Assembly (NCBI GenBank): GCA_021029095.1
Contig: JAJOHG010000036.1
Span: 186,001-250,000, forward strand
DNA length: 64,000 nt
Reading direction: 5' to 3'
From: Phellopilus nigrolimitatus
Lineage: Eukaryota > Basidiomycota > Agaricomycetes > Hymenochaetales > Hymenochaetaceae
Position numbers and translations under genes: made by a program
Shown: positions 32,860 through 44,540 of the stretch, piece by piece
Layout: every line of letters begins with the position of its first letter
Position numbering within the stretch: the stretch's first letter is position 1
Notes under the pieces: generated by a model
What the model saw: only the letters and a program-made list of their open reading frames with translations
What the model was told of the DNA's origin: nothing
Database searches by the model: none

Positions 32860-34215
32860 AACGTCCACTAGTGGCAGTCCCGAATGCTACGACTTCCGCT
32901 GGGCTCAAGCGGAAGTCCAAACAGCAGCTTCCGCGGAGCCGAGCATCACGACCAAAAGCGCTGGGCCAACAACCACGAGCGAAACATCGATTACTTTTCC
33001 AACGGGCAACAGTACTAGTACGGCAACAAGCTCATCCACAGGGCTTTCGACCGTGACTGCACTCCCTGGCAAGGATTCGAGTACTTCCTCGTTTTCGACA
33101 ACGCCATTAAACTCGCAGTTTTCTTTCCTCACCCAAAGCAGTTTGTTATTCACGAGCGTGCCGGCGCCGACGATGACTTCACAATCGACATTGACTGACC
33201 CGGATCAAGCAACGACGAGCGTGTCACTTGAAAGTGAGACAAGCGGCGCAACGGTGACCGCAGTGCCGCTCCCGTCAGGTCTCCCGGCGCGGATCTTCCC
33301 TGCGGAGGGAGGTATAACTACGGCCGAGGCTGATAATCTCGACGGGTTCACGGCTGTGGCGATTATGTTTGACGGGACGCTGGGTTGGGAATTCGTCGCG
33401 ACTAATACTGATAGTGCGGCGCAGATTTTTGCGTATTTCCCGGCGTGCTTGCAAGCCGCTCTTGGTGTTACTTGTAAGGATCATGGATTTGCTGATCATC
33501 TACACATCCTAGACATACAGCTAAATTTCTGAATATTTTTTCACAGCCGATTAAGTGAAAGTTTTTGATTTGCAGGTGCGGGAGCCTTCCACTCATACAT
33601 CTGCCGCGGATGCAAGTCAACTCTGGACGCTCTTCATATCGTACATTCCCTCGGATAAGGTCATTGAACTGGAGCAGGCTGTCAAGGCCAGGCAGTCAGA
33701 CCTTTACACAGGCACTTCAGTTATCTCCAATCAGCTCGCCCAACGCGTTGACGCGTCCTCTAGTGTCACCTCCGTGGGAGATCCCATTACATCGGATGGA
33801 TCGAATGGTTCTTCGAACAGCTCGAGCTCGTCTTCGTCAGGCTCAGACTATACTAGACTTGATGCTATTATTGTTGTCTGCTCGGCACTCGGTGGTATTG
33901 CATTGTGCATCCTCGTCTTCTTGATATACCGCAACTTCAAGCGATGCCAGGAGGTTGACAGACATGACTCCTGGCGGCACGCCACAGCCTGGGCAGCACT
34001 TCAATCAGGATTCAACTGGTGGGCAGCTTTGCCGCTCATTCTACTATACAAAGGACTCGCTTCGCGGTTACGTGCAGGAACCAATGCATGACGAAGTATA
34101 TGACCACCGCTTTAATCCGGCGGTAGGTATTGGTGGTGGCATGCGTGAGTGGCGGGCGATTGTCCCCGGGACGATTTCTGCTCCGATCTTGCGAGACAAC
34201 ACCTTGAATTGGTGA
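32860..34215 (+). pseudogene. Mucin-like single-pass membrane protein (Msb2-type), 5'-truncated
   Basis: The reading begins without an ATG in a Ser/Thr-rich mucin stretch (AGPTTTSETSITFPTGNSTS), followed by a folded extracellular domain (EADNLDGFTAVAIMFDGTLG, IFAYFPACLQAALGVT), an intron near 33474-33552, VKVFDLQVREPSTH, SNSSSSSSSGSDYTRLDAII and a transmembrane helix (VVCSALGGIALCILVFLIYR). After the helix the frame changes near 33950, and the tail GGTPQPGQHFNQDSTGG and MREWRAIVPGTISAPILRDN ends LNW with stop 34213-34215. The layout (mucin region, SEA-like domain, TM, short tail) resembles fungal signalling mucins of the Msb2 group. Lack of a start and the frame change suggest a broken copy. 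Confidence 0.55.
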
Positions 34216-36181
34216 ATATCTGAATTGATCTGTCCACAATTTCCGTGTGCAAAACCCGGCCAGTCCGACTGCTTGCGCTTCTCCACTTATCACGATTGGT
34301 CGTTGGGAGGTACTTAGGAGTATACTAAGTTTTTTATTGATCGTGCAGTTGGTGTCTGCTGTGTTGAAATACGGATGCAACCGAGTTTCCTACAGTCTGC
34401 AGTATACGGGCCTTTTGCTCGTTTCTTCAACTCGAACACTGCCGTTCCTGTTCGCTTTAACCTAGCTGTGCTTAGGTTGCCTAATATTTTTTCTCTGGGT
34501 GGGTAGGAAGGTAGACGCCGTCTTGTGCTCGTGCTCTTAGTCGAGGTTGCTTTTTCCTTCTCTACTTCATCTCTTATTGTAATTAAGTCGTTCGGGTTTA
34601 TTTTTGACTCCGCTGAGTTTTTGGCTTCTTGATGCTGTTTTGCTTTTATTCAATATTCCGTATTTCCTTTCCTTCTCTTTCTTGCTCGCCAGACGGTTTG
34701 GATTCCCAATGTTAATCGCTCTTCATTGCCTATATACCAAGCAGCTTGTGGACGCGTTTAACTCTCTTTTTATTCTCCACTCAATCCGATGTGCAGTTCT
34801 CTCAGGAAGTAGATCGAGACATCGCTCATCGTTCTCTTGTATACCAATCCTGTCCTCCTAGCTGTTCCCACACCGGTACCTATACGAGATTACATGCATG
34901 TGCCAATTTGATTTCCTGTTTATTATGTGGCACAAACAGTTATGCATTATTTGATTGGTGAATGAATACTTTTCCAACCAATACATTCATTGCAAATCTG
35001 CAAATAAATAAAACCCATGATTACCAATTGGCCAAATGCTTGTTGTTTCACTGAGCACTCTGCTCTGGTGCTAGCATTTCTCCTTCCCACTTCACATTGA
35101 CATCACTTCATTTACTTGTTCTGCTGAGTACTGATTGTTACCAACTTACAGATGCAGTCCTATAGACTTGAGGTGAAGTTGATACCAAATCTGCTAAACA
35201 CCATCTAGCTTCTCAGTCTATCACAGAGGTCTCAACCAAGATTGGCTTTCAGATTTGACCATTATTTTCTTGCTCCCATAACTAGTGTATAATTATGATC
35301 CCTAACCTCTGATCCACAGGGCTGGCCATTCCACAAGGGCATCAGGGAGAACCCACACTCTACTGGGGACTTGTCAGCAAGAGTGCTGCTGTCTTTTTGG
35401 GCATGACAGATTTTGTACCAGACTTTTTGCACTGGCTATAGGTTGATGAAATACAGAACCCTGTGAGTACTCTCTTGGTCTTTCCATGGATGTGTTAAAA
35501 AATGAAATGGAGTTAAGTACTTTTTTGTTGAATTTGACTTAGAGGCAAGACTGGCATCCAATTACAACATCCTCTTATTCTTTTCATCACAGTCACACAC
35601 ATTGCGTCGAAATCAGTATCTCTTTCCAAAATTGAGGACCTCATATCTGTCCAGGACACTCCATGAAGCTATAATCAAGGACACAGAGGTGAAGTTTCAG
35701 AAGTTTCAGAAGGAGGCAAGGAAATTAGTGCTCAATCACAAATACATTTGCATCCCATTAGCTTTAACAAATCAGGAAAACAGGAATCGTGTACTGCCAT
35801 GTGAAGCAATGGCCCTCTCCCACAAGTTCATGAAGAAATAAGCCCGAAAATAAAATTATTTATTTGTACTCTAAACGTCGTTTCTGCATGTTTGAGCATG
35901 GTTTGGAAAAAAATCTGCCAGAATTTGGCCGCATTACCGTGACGTTACATTGCCTTATTTGTATACTAGTAATTATATAATATAATCAGCCACTGCATTT
36001 ATTTGGTAATTCAACAGAATTCACAAAGCAACGTTATCGGGCTACACCACGAACATCCTCACTAGCTATTATGGAAAAGAATATGCTGGAGTGCCTTGAC
36101 TCTGTTTCCTTAGTGCAGATTTGCCGATGAGTCATCTCTTTTTACTTTTTTTTTCACTTACAATCTGTATGTGCCGCAAAG
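34216..36181. other. Non-coding spacer of about 2 kb
   Basis: AT-rich. An ORF at 35602-35841 (MRRNQYLFPKLRTSYLSRTL) is unrecognised. The segment around 35775-35815 (GGAATCGT...GCAATGGCCC) resembles 59325-59358, suggesting remnants of an old repeat family. Confidence 0.4.
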
Positions 36182-36399
36182 TAGGGCATACCACGAGTCG
36201 ATCCGTGGGTAGACCCGGACCCATTGGCGGGTCTTTCGCCACTCAAAAATTCTCAACCCGGATCCGTAGGGATCCGGACCCGCCATAGAATAGACCCACG
36301 GGTTATCTGGAACCCACGGGTCCGGGTTACAGGTTTTCACGGGTTATCCGTGGGTCCATAGGTTGTTAACCAATTTATAATAAAAAAGTGTTGTAATGA

Positions 36400-36465
36400 A
36401 TGACAGTGTAAAAAAGCTGTAATGACAGTGTAAAAAGGCTGTAATGACAGTGTAAACGAGCTGCA
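36400..36465. repeat. Short tandem repeat, about 22 bp x 3
   Basis: Three successive units of the form GACAGTGTAAAAA(A/G)GCTGTAAT lie at the junction between the hAT subterminal region and the HSP90 fragment. The third unit is diverged. Confidence 0.75.
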
Positions 36466-37215
36466 AAAAAGGCTCCTCGAACTGTGCAGACTCGCCCTCG
36501 CGCGCCGCCTTCTCATCGGTCTCTCCGAGCTCAAGACCCTCCTTCGAGACACAGACAAGCTTGTGATTCTCGAATTCCTTAAGCTGGGTAACGGTGTACT
36601 CGTCGATAGGGTCAATGAGCAGGAGAACCTCGAAGTTCTTCTTCTTAAGCGCCTCGAGGAAAGGAGAGTCCTTGACGGCATTGAGTGATTCGCCAGTGAG
36701 GTAGTAGATCAACTTCTGGATTTCGGGCATACAAGTAATGTAGTCTGGAAATAAGATCAATAACAGTGACCATTATTACTGAGATTGAGCACACATACCC
36801 TTCAGCGAAACTTGCTCTTCAGTCGACTTCGTCGAGTAGAAGCGAAGAAATTCGGCGAGTTTGCTGCGGTTCTGCACATCCTCATGGATACCGAGCTTGA
36901 GATTCTTGCCAAACGACTCGTAGAACTTCTCGAAGTTGTCCTTGTCCTCCAAAATTTCCTGGAAGAGGTCAAGGCACTTCTTCACGATGTTCTTGCGGAT
37001 GACCTTGAGGATCTTGTTTTGTTGAAGTGTCTCGCGCGAGATGTTCAAAGGAAGATCCTCGGAGTCGACGATACCCTTGACGAAGTTGAGGTACTCAGGG
37101 ATGAGGTCCTCACAGTCGTCCATAATGAAGACGCGGCGCACGTAGAGCTTGATGTTGTTGCGCTTCTTCTTAGACTCGGAAAGGTCGAAGGGCGCACTGA
37201 AACGAAGTGTCAGAA
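36466..37215 (-). pseudogene. HSP90 chaperone fragment (middle domain)
   Basis: HSP90 is the cytosolic ATP-dependent chaperone. The minus strand reads [89 protein letters not shown], then an intron (about 36745-36795), [40 protein letters not shown] and [20 protein letters not shown]. This is the middle domain into the start of the C-terminal domain, roughly 250 residues. The N-terminal ATPase domain and the C-terminal MEEVD region are missing. The coding sequence present is well preserved and an intron is retained, so it is a DNA-level copy. Confidence 0.88.
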
Positions 37216-37232
37216 TTGTATTGTCAAAGAAC

Positions 37233-37510
37233 TATTGGATATAGTATGATCTTGGACACTTTTATTCCTTTTATTATTTTGCGTACCGGGTGACTTGAAC
37301 TCCTGACTTGTTGTTCTGCGTCACCTGACATGTTGATGTATTACATAATGCTTCCCTTGAAGCGGCAGAGTCCATGGATGGTGCTCTCTATCTTTTGCAC
37401 TCATCCATTGGACTCAGGCATGTTTAGTTTCTCTAATACATTATCTTTTGCACTCATCCATTGGACTCAGGTCACTGTCTGTGTTTGTTGTGAGACCACT
37501 TCGCCTCACA
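37233..37510 (+). repeat. Family 1 LTR
   Basis: 278 bp, TATTGG to CCTCACA, followed at once by the primer-binding site GGTTATGAGCC (37511-37521). Confidence 0.92.
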
Positions 37511-38510
37511 GGTTATGAGCCTTGCGCTGTAACTTCACAACAACGTTCAGTACATCGTCGACAACATCCTCCTTGATTTTCGTTCAAATCGGAGTTGATC
37601 TGGTCCCTCTGGAAGAGTTTCTGTCAACTGCAAAGTTCTGGGTGTTCGGATTGGGCTGTAATCGCAGGGTTGGGTTCTGTGGTGTGTCCGTCGTCTTTGT
37701 GTCGATTTTCGTGCCGCCATTCGCACTTGCTGGCACTCTACACCCCTCTGCATCCACATCCATCCTTATCATCCTCTCATCTGCACTCTCTGCTTTTCGT
37801 CTCATCGCTCAAAATCGGCTGGACGGATCGTGCTGAAACTTCGCACGTCGTCTCGTTACTCTGGTCCCACTCGTCGTATCAGCTTGTGGCCGATTCGACT
37901 TCGAATTGAGGGTGCTGCATCGATTTCGACTTTTGCAGTCTCTATCTGTCTGTTTGTCTGCTCCCTGCATCGTTTCTGCATAGCGGACTCAGTTCTTGCT
38001 CGATCGCTCTGCGATTTTACACACGTGCTCGTGCTCACGTCGTCTCGGTGTGTGTTGATTTGCGTCTCAATCGCTCCACCCGTTCCCCCTCTGTGTCGCG
38101 TTTTGCGCGGTTTGCCAGCTCTGGTACCTGACAGTTCAGACCCATTTCATTCCATTTGGTTGTTGTTGGATCAGATAGTCTATTGGTTGTGAAGCTCGAC
38201 TGCAGGGCCTTAGTTTGCCCTTTGTGACGCTCTTTTGAGTGTTTACTTAAGCCTAGAGCCTCTCTCATCCAGCGGTGCCTGCGGAGTCTTAACAGACTGA
38301 CAGACCAGCACTGTCTTGCGACAATTCTGTGTATACATCAATCATTTTGGGTGTTTGGAATCTGTTTGGCTGGTATTGACCTGATATCTGCAAATCGCGT
38401 AATTCGGCTTGTACACGTTTTCGGCCATCACGCCCCAACCGCTTGTCCGATTGATCCCCAACTTCGCACTCTCACTGGCACCACCATCGTCTACCTTCGC
38501 TCGCATCGTC

Positions 38511-40282
38511 ATGTCCGCATCTACCACCTCCGACTCGCAATCGACATTTTCCTTCGCTAAGCTCAATGACAGCAACTATGCGACATGGAAACTCGAAATG
38601 CGAGCTGCTCTCCAGGCCAAAACTCTCTGGCGCATCGCTTCTGGCATTGCGACGAAACCGTCAAAGGCAGAGGAGCAGGAGGCATGGGAGGAGAAATCGA
38701 GCAGGCAGCTGGCTTTATCTACGGAAAACTCGAGCATGGCATGCAGATCCTGGTTCAGGACGATTTGGGTAACCCAGTGGAGATGCTGAAGAAGCTGAAG
38801 GAGCTCAACCAGCAGGACAATGCGGCGTCGCGTTTTATTGCCTATGACGAGTTCTTCAGCATTGCCAAAGCCGAGGACGAGTCGCTTACTGCTCTCACTG
38901 CTCGCGTTGAGGAGTTGTTGCACAAGCTCAGGAATGCGCGCAGCTCTAAGCTCACCCTTGTCCAGTTTGAGGATGAGCTTGCGTCCATGTGTCTTATTCG
39001 CGCCCTCCCAGACGAGTACAAAGCCTTTCGATCTGCCCTCCTTCTCATGCCTACCTTCACCCTCGAGACGGTCAAGAAGGCGTTCTTACAGGAGCAGAAA
39101 GCTAGCGGCCCTCGTGCTGCAGACTCTGCACTCGCTCTCAAGGCCTCTGCTCCACCCTCCAAATCGACTTCATCGTCCTCCTCCCCGTCTCAGCCCCTTG
39201 TCTGCGATTTTTGCGGCATGAAGAACCACCTTGAAGCAACTTGCTACAAGCGTCGTGATGCGATGAAGGAGTTGAAGGACAAGAAGAAGAGGGGAGGCAA
39301 GGCAAAGGCGAATGCGGCGCAGGAGGATACAGAGTCGACTCAGTCTGCTGAGTTTGCTGGCAATGCAAGTACCCATGACTTCACCAATCCCAACTCACCC
39401 CTCCTCTCTGATGCAGGATCTGACTGGATTGTTGATACAGGCGCCACTTGCCACATGACACCTCACCGTCATTGGTTTAATCAATATACCCCTAATCGCA
39501 CACCCATCCGCCTCGCCAACAACGACGTTATTTACTCAGTTGGAATGGGGACTGTCCGCTTTCAACCAGTGGTCAATGGAAAGAAGGGTCGTCTGCTAGA
39601 GTTTGAGCGCGTTCTTCATGTACCAGATCTCAGAAACAATCTCCTCTCAGTCCTGTATTTAACTCGTATCAAATCCTACATTGTCACCATCAAGTCTGAT
39701 CAGATTCTCTTTCGTCGCAACGGCACTCTCCTCTTCACTGCTGCAATCAACACCAACTACGCCGCGTTCCTCAATGGACAAGTTGTGCCCATGACCCAAT
39801 TCTCTGGCATGGTTAGCACCTGTCCACTCGACTTAACGCTCTGGCATCGTCGTTTTGCGCACTTGAATCATGGGGATGTCAAAAGACTGATTGATCATGA
39901 CATGGTTAAGGGGATTACTGTGAAGTCTATGGAGTCGCCTGACCCAATCTGCGAGCCTTGCATTGCAGGCAAGCAGCATAGGTCGAATGTCTCAAGACTT
40001 GCATCCCATCGCTCTACTGGTCTGTTGCAGCTGGTCCACTCTGATGTGCATGGCCCTCTGCCAGTTCAAACTCGGCATGGTTATCGTTACTGGATCACAT
40101 TCATTGATGATTACAGTCGGCGCTGGGGAGTCATACCCCTTAAGAAGAAAAGCGATGCATTTGACGCTTTCAAGCACTACAAAGCACATGCAGAGAACCA
40201 GCTCAACCTGAAGATCAAAGCGACGCGCGATGACAAGGGAGGAGAATACATGCCCAAGGCATGGGAGCAATTCTGCATTTCT
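38511..40282 (+). pseudogene. Truncated family 1 Gag-protease-integrase ORF
   Basis: Starts MSASTTSDSQ at 38511. A one-G deletion near 38698 (GAAATCGAGCAG versus GAAATCGGAGCAG in intact copies) shifts the frame after EEKS. The remainder is open through the zinc knuckle, protease (DTGATCHM) and integrase to FCIS, where the LTR at 40283 follows. RT and RNase H are absent. Confidence 0.88.
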
Positions 40283-40560
40283 TATTGGATATAGTATGAT
40301 CTTGGACACTTTATTTCCTTTTATTATTTTGCGTACCAGGTGACTTGAACTCCTGACTTGTTGTTCTGCGTCACCTGACATGTTGATGTATTATGTAATG
40401 CTTCCCTTGAAGCGGCAGAGTCCATGGATGGTGCTCTCTATCTTTTGCACTCATCCATTGGACTCAGGAATGTTTAGTTTCCTTAATATATTATCTTTTG
40501 CACTCATCCATTGGACTCAGGTCATTGTCTGTGTTTGTTGTGAGACCACTCCGCCTCACA
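40283..40560 (+). repeat. Family 1 LTR
   Basis: 278 bp, TATTGG to CCTCACA, joined directly to integrase sequence on its left. Confidence 0.92.
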
Positions 40561-41115
40561 GAGTAGGCTGAGGGATATCAACCAGGCAAATACCCATGCA
40601 TTTTTACACAGTAAACCACAGTAAATTCGAATTTGCAGTTTAAACAGAGGTGCCGCTTTGTGATTACATAATATTCTAGTGGGTATTTTTTATTTCTCTT
40701 TACACCATCCTCTGGAGGGGATTATTCCGCTTTTTTAGCAATTTAAATCACGGAAATCCATCAAGAATTGCCTCATGAATTGCATGAAAAGTTACGAGCC
40801 CTGACTTTAGGAAGGATCGTCCTACTAACTGGTCATTATCTTTGTGCTTGCATATATTTGGTCCCAGCTGGTGGCAATACAAAAAGTGTACAAAATTTGC
40901 GTTACCCGAGTGTACTTTGGTATCGGCGCCCGTGCCACAACCACTACAAAACTCAAACTTGTTACCAAATTAGGAAAATCCCCCATGCTCAGCACCATTC
41001 TCATTTGTATTTTCAGCATAGTAATTCTTCTACTGCACGTAAAAACATGATTTCTTTTGCGTTCTCAAGCGCCTCGCAATACCTACACGATTATGTAACA
41101 TAGTAGATGGGTTTG
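40561..41115. other. Non-coding spacer
   Basis: About 550 bp of AT-rich sequence between retrotransposon pieces; no gene or repeat recognised. The 77 bp 41307-41383 right of the 191-bp element belong to the same spacer. Confidence 0.4.
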
Positions 41116-41306
41116 TGTTGGATAATATAATCCATTGCTTATCAATCATTGATTCATATCATACATTGTGTGCACTAGGTATGAACCCTAGACTCCTCAA
41201 TGATACCAATGGCTGATAGCTCGATGGTTAGAGCTACCAGTACAGAACTGGGAGGTTGTTGGTTCAATCCCAACTCTGGGCATTGTTTTCACTTATGTTG
41301 CTAATA
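41116..41306 (+). mobile_element. 191-bp tRNA-like mobile element, copy A
   Basis: Identical, as far as I can read, to the reverse complement of 51614-51804. Flanked by GTTTG at 41111-41115 and 41307-41311. It contains a pol III A box (TAGCTCGATGG at about 41218) and B box (GGTTCAATCCC at about 41262). D, anticodon and T arms can each be folded, for example GTTGG/CCAAC around TTCAATC, but the acceptor stem does not pair. Its 5' end TGTTGG matches the family 2 LTR start, and the 5-bp TSD is of LTR-retrotransposon type. Confidence 0.8.
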
Positions 41307-41383
41307 GTTTGGGGGCTGAAAAATAACCCCTGAGACGATTTGTCCTGAGCTTATCCAGCCTGCAGACTTTGCAGGCTGTATGC

Positions 41384-41661
41384 TATTGGATATAGTATGA
41401 TCTTGGACACTTTATTTCCTTTTATTATTTTGCGTACCGGGTGACTTGAACTCCTGACTTGTTGTTCTGCGTCACCTGACATGTTGATGTATTATGTAAT
41501 GCTTCCCTTGAAGCGGCAGAGTCCATGGATGGTGCTCTCTATCTTTTGCACTCATCCATTGGACTCAGGAATGTTTAGTTTCCTTAATATATTATCTTTT
41601 GCACTCATCCATTGGACTCAGGTCACTGTCTGTGTTTGTTGTGAGACCACTCAGTCTCACA
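41384..41661 (+). repeat. Family 1 LTR, plus orientation, joined to inverted internal sequence
   Basis: 278 bp, with a variant end (ACTCAGTCTCACA). The following internal sequence is in the opposite orientation, so this LTR is not the natural partner of the element it abuts. Confidence 0.9.
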
Positions 41662-43234
41662 AACCATGCCGAGTTTGAACTGGCAGAGGGCCATGCACAT
41701 CAGAGTGGACCAGCTGCAACAGACCAGTAGAACGATGGGATGCAAGTCTTGAGACATTCGACCTATGCTGCTTGCCTGCAATGCAAGGCTCGCAGATTGG
41801 GTCAGGCGACTCCATAGACTTCACAATAATCCCCTTAACCATGTCATGATCGATCAGTCTCTTGACATCCCCATGATTCAAGTGCGCAAAACAACGATGC
41901 CAGAGCGTTAAGTCGAGTGGACAGGTGCTAACCATGCCAGAGAATTGGGTCATGGGCACAACTTGTCCATTGAGGAACGCGGCGTAGTTGGTGTTGATTG
42001 CAGCAGTGAAGAGGAGAGTGCCGTTGCGACGAAATAGAATCTGATCAGACTTGATAGTGACAATGTAGGATTTGACACGAGTTAAATACAGGACTGAGAG
42101 GAGATTGTTTCGAAGATCTGGTACATGAAGAACACGCTCAAACTCTAGCAGACGACCCTTCTTTCCATTGACCACTGGTTGAAAGCGGACAGTCCCCATT
42201 CCAACTGAGTAAATAACGTCGTTGTTGGCGAGGCGGATGGGTGTGCGATTAGGGGTATATTGATTGAACCAATGACGATGAGGTGTCATGTGGCAAGTGG
42301 CGCCTGTATCAACAATCCAGTCAGATCCTGCATCAGAGAGGAGGGGCGAGTTGGGATTGGTGAAGTCATGGGTACTTGCATTGCCAGCAAACTCAGCAGA
42401 CTGAGTCGACTCTGTGTCCTCCTGCGCCGCATTTGCCTTTGCCTTGCCTCCCCTCTTCTTCTTGCCCTTCAACTCCTTGATCGCATCACTACGCTTGTAG
42501 CAAGTTGCTTCAAGATGGTTCTTCATGCCGCAAAAATCGCAGACAAGAGGCTGAGACGAGGAGGAGGACGATGAAGTCGATTTGGAGGGTGGAGCAGAGG
42601 CCTTGAGAGCGAGTGCAGAGTCTGCAGCGCGAGGTCCACTGGCTTTCTGCTCCTGCAAGAACGCTTTCTTGACCGTCTCGAGGGTGAAGGTAGGCATGAG
42701 AAGGAGGGCAGATCGAAAGGCTTTGTACTTGTCTGGGAGGGAGCGGATAAGACACATGGACGCAAGCTCATCTTCAAACTTCTCAAGGGTGAGCTTAGAG
42801 CTGCGCGCATTCCTGAGCTTGTGCAACGACTCCTCAACGCGAGCAGTGAGTGCAGTAAGCGACTCGTCCTCAGCTTTGGCAATGCTGAAGAACTCGTCAT
42901 AGGCAATAAAACGAGACGCCGCATTGTCCTGCTGGTTGAGCTCCTTCAGCTTCTTCAACATCTCCACTGGGTTACCCAAATCGTCCTGAACTAGGATCTG
43001 CATGCCATGCTCGAGTTTTCCGTAGATGAAACCGGCTGCCTGCTCCGATTTCTCCTCCCATGCCTCCTGCTCCTCTGCCTTTGACGGTTTCGTCGCAATG
43101 CCAGAAGCGATGCGCCAGAGAGTTTTGGCCTGGAGGGCAGCTCGCATTTCGAGTTTCCATGTCGCATAGTTGCTGTCATTGAGCTTAGCGAAGGAAAATG
43201 TCGATTGCGAGTCGGAGGTGGTAGATGCGGACAT
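41662..43234 (-). pseudogene. Family 1 Gag-protease-integrase fragment, minus strand
   Basis: Open from MSASTTSDSQSTFSFAKLND (43234) through the zinc knuckle (CDFCGMKNHLEATC), DTGATCHM and the integrase HHCC domain to VQTRHG, where it meets the LTR at 41661. It is truncated in integrase near residue 525. Its leader continues upstream to 43482, is interrupted by the family 2 element, and resumes at 56192. Confidence 0.88.
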
Positions 43235-43482
43235 GACGATGCGAGCGAAGGTAGACGATGGTGGTGCCAGTGAGAGTGCGAAGTTGGGGATCAAACGGAC
43301 AAGCGGTTGGGGCGTGATGGCCGAAAACGTGTACAAGCCGAATTACGCGATTTGCAGATATCAGGTCAATACCAGCCAAACAGATTCCAAACACCCAAAA
43401 TGATCGATGTATACACAGAATCGTCGCAAGACAGTGCTGGTCTGTCAGTCTGTTAAGACTCCGCAGGCACCGCTGGATGAGA
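43235..43482 (-). other. Family 1 leader, Gag-proximal part
   Basis: Minus-strand leader ending with the TSD TGAGA (43478-43482) of the family 2 insertion. Confidence 0.75.
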
Positions 43483-43741
43483 TGTTGGATGCTGTGATTG
43501 CTGCAGCGTCCTAGTATATTCTTTTTCACTTCTATCTATTGTCACGGACACTTGCGGTCACTTGTAGTGTACCCTTTCTGCTTTGTGTCATGTGACTTTC
43601 GCTTTTCTGCTTACATAACTGTAGCTGTAAAGCGACGTGTCCATGGCTGAGTGCTCTTTAGACATTGCACTCATCCATTGGACACAGTCTGATTGCCTGG
43701 TGTTGAGGCTTTTCACCCCTACCCGGTCATTGCGCTCAACA
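43483..43741 (+). repeat. Family 2 LTR (5')
   Basis: 259 bp with a single copy of the GCACTCATCCATTGGACACA motif. Confidence 0.88.
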
Positions 43742-43752
43742 GGTTATGAGCC
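43742..43752 (+). other. Primer-binding site, half-tRNA iMet type (family 2)
   Basis: GGTTATGAGCC directly follows the 5' LTR, the same sequence as in family 1. Confidence 0.7.
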
Positions 43753-44540
43753 TTGCGCTCTGAGCCTCACACCCTTTGTTCGGCATCGCTTCAAATACCC
43801 CCTGGGTTCTTCTGTGTCCGGATTACTTGAGATTAGAGGTCTCTGTTGGTCCCTTGGTGCTCTGGTTGACTGGATTGGATCCCTGGTTCTCTGGTGTGTC
43901 ACCTGTGTCGTTTTCGCACATTTGCCGCTGTTCCGCTTGTCGGATCGTGCTGTAACTTCACACATCTCTTCGGCACACCCTGGTCTCCCATCGTACCAAT
44001 TTTCGAAGCCTCACCCTCATTTCCGGTCCCTCTGCGACGTTTTCGACGGTTTTCACCCCTTATCAACCATCTTTGCTGTCGTCTTCGATCCCCGCCGATC
44101 GGCTTGACCGTTCGACCTGCAAATTCACACATCGCGTCGCCTCTATACCATCACCAACTCTACCAATTTCTGAGTGAAACGGTCCAGCCATTATTCCGCA
44201 GTGACGTTTTCGAGTTTTCTGCACACCTGGACTACCGCTTTTTTCGCGTTTTCTCGCTTTTGCTATTGCGACTCGGCCTTTGGTCCGTTCGCTTCGCAAA
44301 TTCACACGTCTCTCCGCGACGTCAACCTCTATCTTGCTGCCGAGTTTCGTCTCGATCGGCCCAGTGGTTCTTCCGGTATCGCGTTTCGCGTTTTCGACTC
44401 ACTTTGGTGTGGTGCCTTCTTGCTCCAAGCCTTCTTTTTGCTGTTGGATCAGATAGAACAAGTCTATAGACTGTGAAGTTCGCCTGCACGGCCATTGTTT
44501 GCTGTTGCCTAGAACCTCTCTCAGTCTGCAGTGTCAGGGG
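43753..44540 (+). other. Family 2 5' leader, first part
   Basis: Leader unrelated to the family 1 leader over most of its length. It ends in the TSD AGGGG (44536-44540) of the nested family 1 element and resumes at 50683. Confidence 0.7.

Larger units (their letters stand above)
36182..37232. mobile_element. hAT-type element, left end with HSP90 gene fragment; right end lost
   Basis: Starts with TAGGGCATACCACGAGTC, identical to the TIR of the 431-bp MITE at 52750, followed by the same kind of subterminal region built from CCCGGACCC/GGGTC motifs up to about 36360. Beyond it lies a fragment of HSP90. The right terminus is absent because a family 1 LTR starts at 37233. By analogy with 56962-59004, this is probably a second gene-carrying hAT element, but without a right end the capture cannot be proven. 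Confidence 0.6.
37233..40560 (+). mobile_element. Family 1 copia fragment: 5' LTR, leader, gag to integrase, LTR
   Basis: Two plus-oriented 278-bp LTRs flank the first part of an internal region that stops in the integrase (about 40282) and joins directly to the second LTR without a polypurine tract. The flanks AGAAC (37228-37232) and GAGTA (40561-40565) differ, so it is a recombined product of two insertions, not one transposition event. Confidence 0.85.

Noticed and set aside
41211..41290. Functional tRNA gene
   Set aside because: A and B boxes and three arms are present, but the acceptor strands do not pair, the base before the anticodon is not U, and the whole lies inside a mobile 191-bp unit with TSDs.
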